Below are positions 1 to 5,124 of a DNA stretch of 8,054 nt, piece after piece. The position numbers and the translations under genes were made by a program. Origin of the DNA: Calditrichia bacterium (lineage in GTDB: Bacteria; Calditrichota; Calditrichia; Calditrichales; Calditrichaceae); NCBI GenBank assembly GCA_027039465.1, contig JALWEA010000439.1, positions 1 through 8,054 on the forward strand. The letters run 5' to 3'. Position 1 is the first letter of the stretch, and every line of letters begins with the position of its first letter. The notes under the pieces were generated by a model, which was not told where the DNA came from, did not search any database, and saw nothing but the letters and a program-made list of their open reading frames with translations.

Positions 1-1082
1 GCATATTTTTAGTGCGCGAACTTTCTCCGCGCATGCTGGATGTGGTCATGAGTTTCGGCGAGCGGCTTTCGGCCTTTATTCTGGCTAATGTCCTGCATGG
101 TAAAAACAGCGAGGCCTATTATTTGGATGCCCGATCCTTAATTCGTACCAATCGACGTTTCGGCAAGGCAGGCGTCGATTATCAAAAAACTTTCACCTTG
201 ATTCGCGAACATTTTAACGAAAATCATGGTCTGCCCGTTATCACCGGATTCATCGGCGCAACTTCGGAAGGCGAAACCACCACCTTGGGGCGGAGCGGTT
301 CCGATTTTACGGCCTCGATCTTCGGGGCGGCGCTGAAAGCGGACGAAATTCAAATTTGGACGGACGTCAATGGCGTTTTGACCGCGGATCCGACCATTGT
401 AACCGATGCCTTTACCATTCCCGATTTGTCGTACGAAGAAGCCATGGAATTGTCCCATTTCGGTGCGGAAGTGGTGCATCCGGCAACCATGCAACCGGCA
501 TTGGAAGCGCACATTCCCATTCGCATCAAAAACACCTTGAATCCGCAGGCTGCGGGAACGGTTATCGGGCAACCGGCCAGGGACTGGAAATTTCCCATCA
601 AGAGTTTGTCCTCGGTAAAGGAAGTGGCATTGGTCAATGTAATCGGCAGCGGCATGATCGGTGAAACCGGCATTGCCGGGCGGATTTTTAGCACTTTGGC
701 TCGCGAAAAAATCAACATCATTCTTATTACGCAGGCTTCGTCCGAGCATTCGGTTTGCTTTGCCGTAAGTCCTGCCTGCGCCCAACGCGCCAAACAGGCT
801 TTGGAAAAGGAACTAAAGCTTGAGTTGTTGGAAAAGCGCGTTAATCGCGTTCAGGTGGAATCCGATTTGTCCATCATTGCCGTAGTCGGTGAAAATATGC
901 GGCGCACACCTGGTATTGCCGGGCAGGTTTTTCAGGCTTTGGGTCGGCAACAAATCAATATTTCGGCCATTGCCCAGGGTTCTTCGGAATTGAATATTTC
1001 ATTGGTGATCGCCCGCAAAGATCTGGCCGATGCACTGAATGCCATTCATCAACAATTTTTTAACCGAAAAGGAAAATCATGA
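1..1082 (+). CDS. Aspartate kinase, monofunctional with two ACT domains (5' end outside window)
   Basis: Phosphorylates L-aspartate with ATP, the first step of the aspartate-family pathway (Thr, Lys, Met), in the cytosol. The reading frame is open to the left edge (first whole codon at 3), so the N-terminal part with the lysine/glycine motif is missing. Visible kinase motifs are SFGERLSA (51-74), TTLGRSGSD (279-305) and WTDVNGV (357-377), followed by the FGAEVVHPATM segment. Two ACT domains follow, about 620-860 and 870-1060. They carry LITQASSE (723-746) and AIAQGSSE (966-989), the motifs whose glutamines contact threonine in ThrA-type aspartokinase-homoserine dehydrogenases. The protein stops after the second ACT domain, so no dehydrogenase domain is fused. 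It resembles the kinase half of ThrA more than lysine-sensitive LysC, so I give no symbol. Its TGA overlaps the thrB ATG (ATGA), which suggests translational coupling. A GTG at 12 lies inside the kinase domain and is not the real start. Confidence 0.95.
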   Translation, partial: IFLVRELSPRMLDVVMSFGERLSAFILANVLHGKNSEAYYLDARSLIRTNRRFGKAGVDYQKTFTLIREHFNENHGLPVITGFIGATSEGETTTLGRSGSDFTASIFGAALKADEIQIWTDVNGVLTADPTIVTDAFTIPDLSYEEAMELSHFGAEVVHPATMQPALEAHIPIRIKNTLNPQAAGTVIGQPARDWKFPIKSLSSVKEVALVNVIGSGMIGETGIAGRIFSTLAREKINIILITQASSEHSVCFAVSPACAQRAKQALEKELKLELLEKRVNRVQVESDLSIIAVVGENMRRTPGIAGQVFQALGRQQINISAIAQGSSELNISLVIARKDLADALNAIHQQFFNRKGKS

Positions 1083-2074
1083 GATCACTTAACGAGCACA
1101 TTCGGGAAGTGCGGGCTTTTGCTCCGGCTTCGGTTACCAATGTGAGCTGCGGTTTTGACGTTTTGGGATTTGCTTTGAACAGGCCGGGAGACGAGGTTGT
1201 GGTTCGCCGGAAGAAGCAGGGGCCGATGTGCATCTCGCGGGTTGTTGGGGATGCGAATTCCATTCCGACCGAAGTGGAGCGTAATACATCCGGTGCCGCG
1301 ATTTTGGCTTTTGTAAAAACCATGGGATTGGACGATCATTTTGAGATTGAAATTCACAAGAAAATGGCCATCGGTACCGGTTTGGGATCAAGTGCGGCTA
1401 GTGCGGTGGCCGGGGTTCTGGCTGTAAATCAATTTTTGGAGCGGCCATTGAGTAAATCGGAGTTGCTGCCTTTTGCCTTGGAAGGAGAAAAGATCACCAG
1501 CGGTGGCGATGTACATGCCGACAATGTGGCTGCGGCTTTATTGGGCGGATTTATTGCGGTGCGCAGTGTTCAGCCGGTGGATATTATTCCGTTGCACTAT
1601 CCGTCGCAACTGGCTTGTACGGTGGTGCATCCGCACATTGAATTACCAACGGCCGAGATGCGCCGTATTTTGCGTGAACAAATTTCTTTACACGATGCGG
1701 TACGGCAATGGGGCAATATTGCGGCGTTTGTGGCCGGACTACAAAACGAAGACCTTGAGGTCATGCGTCGCTCGTTAAACGATGTGATTATTGAACCGGT
1801 GCGCGGGAAGGTGATTCCGGGCTACGAACAAGCCAAAGAAGCTGCTTTGAAAAACGGAGCTTTGGGCAGCGGTATTTCAGGCTCCGGTCCGTCGATATTC
1901 GCTTTGTGTGATTCCCAAGAAGTCGCTCAACAAGCGGGGCAGGCTATGCAACGGGTATTCGATGAATTGCAGATCCAAAGCGATGTGTACGTTTCGCAGG
2001 TTAATGCGCGGGGAGCAGAGATTTTGGAGGTTAAGAGGAAAGATGAAAGATTAAAGATGAAAGATGAAAGATGA
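1079..2074 (+). CDS. thrB: Homoserine kinase
   Basis: GHMP-family kinase that makes O-phospho-L-homoserine, the substrate of the threonine synthase encoded next. The N-terminal APASVTNVSCGFDVLG (residues 15-30) and the ATP-binding loop GTGLGSSAASA (99-109) are typical of the family. So are HADNVAAALLGG (146-157) and the C-terminal GSGISGSGPSIFALCD motif (263-278). The ATG overlaps the upstream stop by 4 nt and has an AAGGA-type ribosome site 7 nt before it. The family's normal end corresponds to RGAEILEV (311-318). The last 13 residues, KRKDERLKMKDER, are extra: they are encoded by the 7-bp GATGAAA-type repeat that fills the following gap, and the TGA stop itself lies in that repeat. The catalytic core is complete, so the enzyme should be active. 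The fold and function call is firm. Confidence 0.95.
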   Translation: MRSLNEHIREVRAFAPASVTNVSCGFDVLGFALNRPGDEVVVRRKKQGPMCISRVVGDANSIPTEVERNTSGAAILAFVKTMGLDDHFEIEIHKKMAIGTGLGSSAASAVAGVLAVNQFLERPLSKSELLPFALEGEKITSGGDVHADNVAAALLGGFIAVRSVQPVDIIPLHYPSQLACTVVHPHIELPTAEMRRILREQISLHDAVRQWGNIAAFVAGLQNEDLEVMRRSLNDVIIEPVRGKVIPGYEQAKEAALKNGALGSGISGSGPSIFALCDSQEVAQQAGQAMQRVFDELQIQSDVYVSQVNARGAEILEVKRKDERLKMKDER

Positions 2075-2211
2075 AAAAGGAATGTTAAGACAAATGACAA
2101 ATGACAAATGACAAAAGAAAAAGGAAAAATGAAAAAGGATTAAAAGAGGAATAGATGGTTAGTGCCATAAAAAATGCGTGTAAATCGGTCTGATCCGTAA
2201 AATCGGTGTTC
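2033..2211 (+). repeat. Composite intergenic repeat, copy 1 (thrB end to thrC)
   Basis: This A/purine-rich block fills the thrB-thrC gap. It opens with five GAT(G/T)AAA heptads (2042-2076), overlapping the thrB 3' end. The segment AAAAAGGAATGTTA follows (2074-2087), then four GACAAA(T/A) heptads (2089-2116), then more AAAGGA/AAATGA units to about 2152. It ends in four ATCCG-like boxes starting at 2174, 2184, 2193 and 2202, spaced 10, 9 and 9 nt. The same elements in the same order occur after thrC. No hairpin with a T tract is visible, so it is not an intrinsic terminator and read-through into thrC is possible. Strand is nominal. Its function is unknown to me. Confidence 0.85.
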
Positions 2212-2216
2212 TAAAC

Positions 2217-2223
2217 AGGGAAG
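2217..2223 (+). promoter_or_regulatory. Probable ribosome binding site of thrC
   Basis: AGGGAAG lies 7 nt before the thrC ATG and supports the start at 2231. It sits a few bases after the last ATCCG-like box of the repeat. The match to the Shine-Dalgarno consensus is only moderate. Confidence 0.5.
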
Positions 2224-2230
2224 CGTTGCT

Positions 2231-3538
2231 ATGGAATATTATTCGACAAAAAATTCAAAATTACGTGTTTCATTAAAAGAAGCGGTTTTGAGCGGTTTGG
2301 CGCCGGACGGCGGGCTGTTCATGCCGATTGAAATTCCGCGCCTGGAGTTCGAAATTCTAAAGAACCTACCGAACATGAGCTTTCGGGAAATTGCGTTTGA
2401 GATGGCGCGTTTGTTTCTGAAAGATGATGTGCCGGAAAGGGCTTTGGGGGAAATCGTGCAGGATGCTTTTGATTTTGAAGCGCCGTTACATCTGTTAAGC
2501 GATGATTTGTTTGTACTGGAATTATTCCACGGCCCGACGTTGGCTTTTAAGGATTTCGGCGCCCGTTTTATGGCGCGACTGATGGCGTATTTGCAACGCA
2601 ATGAAGATAATGAAATCTTTATTTTGGTAGCCACTTCCGGAGATACGGGCAGCGCCGTAGCCAGCGGGTTTTTTAAGGTGCCCGGCTTCCGCGTGATTTT
2701 GTTGTACCCTTCGGGCATGGTCAGTGAAATTCAGGAAAAGCAATTAACCACCATCGGCGAAAATGTGACGGCATTGGAAGTGCAAGGCAGTTTTGACGAT
2801 TGTCAGCGTTTGGTTAAGCAGGCATTTACGGATCAAGATTTGCGCCGCAAGTTATCCATGTCGTCGGCAAATTCCATTAACATCGCCCGATTGATTCCTC
2901 AATCGTTTTACTATGCTTCGGCCTGGGCGCAATTGCCTGATCACGATGCGCCGTTGATCGTTTCCGTGCCCAGCGGTAATTTGGGTAATTTAACGGCCGG
3001 TGTATTGGCGCAGCGTGTCGGAATTCCCATTGATCATTTTGTTTCGGCCATGAATATCAATGATGTATTTTGGGAATATTTGCAAACAGGGCGTTTTAGT
3101 CCTCGCCTGGTTATTCCCACTTTATCTAATGCCATGGATGTGGGTAATCCCAGTAATTTTTTTCGTTTGCTGGAATTGTTCGGGCATGATTATCGGGCCA
3201 TGCGGCAGGCCATTTCCGGAATGAGTTTTTCGGACGAGGAGACGCGGCAGGCTATTACCGAGATCCATGAAAAATTCGGTTATTTAATGGATCCTCACGG
3301 AGCGGTGGGTTATTTGGCATTAATGCGTGCAGTTGAAAAAAAGCATTGGCAGTCCGCACAAAAAATAACATTGGAAACCGCGCATCCGTCCAAGTTCAAA
3401 ACAGTGGTCGAAGAATGCACGGGACAAAAGGTGGCTGTGCCCGAACGATTGCAAAAAGCCCTGGAACGGGATAAACAGGCCGTCCGCATTTCGGCCGAAT
3501 TTGAGGATTTTAAGGAATGGTTAATGAAGAAAGGATAA
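2231..3538 (+). CDS. thrC: Threonine synthase
   Basis: PLP-dependent enzyme that converts O-phospho-L-homoserine to L-threonine and phosphate, the last pathway step. At 435 residues it matches the E. coli-type enzyme, which is about 428. The PLP lysine is K107 in LFHGPTLAFKDFGARF (98-113), the position known in the E. coli protein. ATSGDTGSAVASGF follows at the phosphate-binding region. SANSINIARL, VSVPSGNLGNLTAGVLA, TLSNAMDVGNPSNF and the late TAHPSKFK segment are further family signatures. The N-terminal Y-S-T and DGGLF region is intact, so the ATG at 2231 is a good start. The gene lies 156 nt after thrB, and the gap is composed almost entirely of repeat sequence. It may share the upstream transcript, but a promoter within the gap cannot be excluded. 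The second repeat copy begins right at its TAA. Confidence 0.96.
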   Translation: MEYYSTKNSKLRVSLKEAVLSGLAPDGGLFMPIEIPRLEFEILKNLPNMSFREIAFEMARLFLKDDVPERALGEIVQDAFDFEAPLHLLSDDLFVLELFHGPTLAFKDFGARFMARLMAYLQRNEDNEIFILVATSGDTGSAVASGFFKVPGFRVILLYPSGMVSEIQEKQLTTIGENVTALEVQGSFDDCQRLVKQAFTDQDLRRKLSMSSANSINIARLIPQSFYYASAWAQLPDHDAPLIVSVPSGNLGNLTAGVLAQRVGIPIDHFVSAMNINDVFWEYLQTGRFSPRLVIPTLSNAMDVGNPSNFFRLLELFGHDYRAMRQAISGMSFSDEETRQAITEIHEKFGYLMDPHGAVGYLALMRAVEKKHWQSAQKITLETAHPSKFKTVVEECTGQKVAVPERLQKALERDKQAVRISAEFEDFKEWLMKKG

Positions 3539-3675
3539 AAAGATAAAGGAAAAAGGAAAAAGGAATGTTATGACAAAAGACAAATGACAAAAGAAAAAAG
3601 ATTAAAGATGAAAGAATTAATATAAATTATAAAAAAAATCCGCGCTAATCCGCCTGATCCGTACAATCCGTATCC
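3539..3675 (+). repeat. Composite intergenic repeat, copy 2 (after thrC)
   Basis: This block has the same architecture as the thrB-thrC repeat. AAAGGA units (3546-3563) lead into AAAAAGGAATGTTA (3557-3570, identical 14 nt). Three GACAAA(A/T) heptads follow (3572-3592), where the 20 nt at 3579-3598 are identical to 2103-2122. GATTAAA and GATGAAA heptads come next (3600-3613). The block ends with four ATCCG boxes at 3638, 3648, 3657 and 3666, again spaced 10, 9 and 9 nt. CTGATCCGTA (3654-3663) is identical to 2190-2199. The heptad order differs slightly from copy 1, as expected for diverged copies. It starts directly at the thrC stop. I see no terminator in it. The following 3676-3779 stretch is AT-rich leader with no element I can name apart from the ribosome site. 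Confidence 0.85.
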
Positions 3676-3769
3676 AATTTAAATTTGCTAAAAATGAAAC
3701 TTTTCGCAAACTTAGGTAATCTAACATCATGTGAATTAAAAAGAATATTTTGGTAACTAAACGCACATT

Positions 3770-3775
3770 AGGAGG
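3770..3775 (+). promoter_or_regulatory. Strong ribosome binding site deciding the start of the release-factor-like gene
   Basis: A perfect AGGAGG stands 4 nt before the ATG at 3780. It lies inside the longer open frame that begins at TTG 3750, so ATG 3780 is the better start and the ten upstream codons are leader. Confidence 0.85.
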
Positions 3776-3779
3776 AATA

Positions 3780-4925
3780 ATGATTACAACGCAACAGATT
3801 TCCGATTTGCTGAATTACAAGAGTACCGACTATCCGGTTGTCAGTTTCTACATCAATACGGATTTGCGGCATACGACCATCGATAAAATTCGAATTGTAG
3901 CTAAGGATTTGATCAAGTCTCGCAGAGATGAAATCGAAAAAAGCGAATTGGGACACGATCAAAAAGAAGCCTTGAAAAAAGACTTTGAAAAAATTTTGGA
4001 TTACGTCAATAATTTGATAGTTCAGGGAAATCAACGCGGTTTGGCTATTTTTTCAAATCGTGGCGGCCAATTTTGGCAAACCTTTTCCTTGCCCCAAAAA
4101 ACCAAAAATGCAATTATTGTCGATCCCGATCCGTACGTTCGACCGCTATTGGGTATTTTAAATCAATACCATCGTTTCTGCTTTGCCATTGTGGATCGCA
4201 GAAAGGCCGAAGTTTACGAATATTACATGGGCGAGATTATGGATATTACCGAGCTCTTTTCCGCCGATGTACCGGGTAAGGTAAGGATCGCCGGTTGGTA
4301 CGGCCTGGAAGAAAAACGGGTTATGCGTCATATTGATCATCATGCGCAGGAGCATTTTAAGCGCGTGGCTAATTTTCTTTTCCAATTGCATTCGGTGCGC
4401 AATTTCGATTACTTTATTTTGGGCGGACAGTCCGAATACCTGCCGGAATTCGAGCGTCATTTACATCCTTATGTAGCGGATCGGATTTGCGAACGCATCG
4501 ATACGACGCCACATGCCTGGGATATCAATAAAATTAAATCGGTCATTCAGGAAACGGAAAGTCGTTTAAACAACGAACGCTACAATCAAATGGTGGATGA
4601 ACTTATTACCGATGCCGGAAAGGGGAATCGGGCGGTTACGGGATTGGATGGTGTATTGAAAGCAGCCAATATCGGTAATATTCGCCTGCTTTTGATCGAA
4701 GAAGATGTCGTGCTGCCGGGACGCGAATGTTTTTCCTGCGGTTATTTGAGCAGGGACGAAGAGGTATGTCCGGTCTGCGGCGCGAAAACGGAACCGATGG
4801 ATGATCTGTTTGATGAAATTGTGGAGAATACGGTAAACTACAACGGTTCTTTTTACCAGATTCCCAAAGGCACCAAATTGTCGGAGCATGGTGGTATCGG
4901 AGCGTTTCTGCGCTTTAATGCTTAG
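3780..4925 (+). CDS. Bacterial archaeo-eukaryotic release factor 1 family protein (baeRF-like) with zinc ribbon
   Basis: This 381-residue cytosolic protein is built like archaeal aRF1. Residues 1-115 resemble the N-terminal domain. Residues 118-205 form the middle domain, with DPDPYVRPLLGIL (115-127) and EEKRVMRHIDHHAQEHFKRV (177-196), the helix that follows the catalytic loop in eRF1. Residues 208-379 form the third domain, with a four-cysteine zinc ribbon (C317, C320, C330, C333) and a terminal GGIGAFLRF (371-379) that echoes the GGIAAILRY end of aRF1/Pelota. The expected GGQ loop position reads GWYGLEEKR (172-180), so classical peptidyl-tRNA hydrolysis is doubtful. Two GGQ tripeptides elsewhere (95-97, 215-217) look positional coincidences. 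Bacterial members have been proposed to act in ribosome rescue or quality control; the role here is unknown. The gene appears to be its own transcription unit, separated from thrC by 241 nt and closed by a terminator. Confidence 0.85.
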   Translation: MITTQQISDLLNYKSTDYPVVSFYINTDLRHTTIDKIRIVAKDLIKSRRDEIEKSELGHDQKEALKKDFEKILDYVNNLIVQGNQRGLAIFSNRGGQFWQTFSLPQKTKNAIIVDPDPYVRPLLGILNQYHRFCFAIVDRRKAEVYEYYMGEIMDITELFSADVPGKVRIAGWYGLEEKRVMRHIDHHAQEHFKRVANFLFQLHSVRNFDYFILGGQSEYLPEFERHLHPYVADRICERIDTTPHAWDINKIKSVIQETESRLNNERYNQMVDELITDAGKGNRAVTGLDGVLKAANIGNIRLLLIEEDVVLPGRECFSCGYLSRDEEVCPVCGAKTEPMDDLFDEIVENTVNYNGSFYQIPKGTKLSEHGGIGAFLRFNA

Positions 4926-4967
4926 GAATGAACCAACATACCATATTTACTTTGAAAAATAGTATCG

Positions 4968-5007
4968 AAGTACAACCGGCGGAATATGGGGCCGGTTGTA
5001 CTTTTTT
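4968..5007 (+). terminator. Rho-independent terminator of the release-factor-like gene
   Basis: AAGTACAACCGGC (4968-4980) pairs perfectly with GCCGGTTGTACTT (4991-5003), giving a 13-bp stem with a 10-nt loop. A run of six T ends at 5007. It lies 43 nt after the stop at 4925. Read on the - strand, the T run is missing immediately after the stem, so it mainly serves the + strand gene. Confidence 0.93.
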
Positions 5008-5045
5008 GAAATCCCAAATCGTGACTTCAAATAGAAATGGCAATC

Positions 5046-5061
5046 AAAAATAATTATTTTT
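5046..5061. other. Perfect 16-bp AT palindrome between convergent genes
   Basis: AAAAATAATTATTTTT equals its own reverse complement. It lies in the 117-nt gap between the + strand terminator and the 3' end of the - strand gene. It has T runs on both strands and could help end transcription of the - strand gene, but the stem contains no G or C. I see no better terminator for that gene. Confidence 0.3.
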
Positions 5062-5124
5062 TAATCGATTGTGAAGCCGGAATTTTAAAAGCCCACTTTG
5101 TGCATCCCTTTCCTATTAATTTTC

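Noticed and set aside
138..785. Long open frames on the - strand opposite the aspartate kinase
   Set aside because: The + strand frame is a clear aspartate kinase; the opposite frames show no recognisable domain or ribosome site and are shadows.
2042..2116. CRISPR-like tandem repeats
   Set aside because: The units are 7 bp, directly adjacent and without unique spacers; no cas gene is present.
2075..2230. Riboswitch or threonine attenuator before thrC
   Set aside because: No leader peptide rich in Thr/Ile codons, no alternative hairpins and no terminator are seen; the gap is accounted for by simple repeat modules.
3750..3779. Upstream TTG start giving a 391-residue release-factor-like protein
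   Set aside because: The perfect AGGAGG lies within this extension, directly before ATG 3780, and the extra residues match nothing in the family.
3676..3779. Sigma-70 promoter for the release-factor-like gene
   Set aside because: The AT-rich leader offers many weak boxes, but no -35/-10 pair with good sequence and spacing could be singled out.
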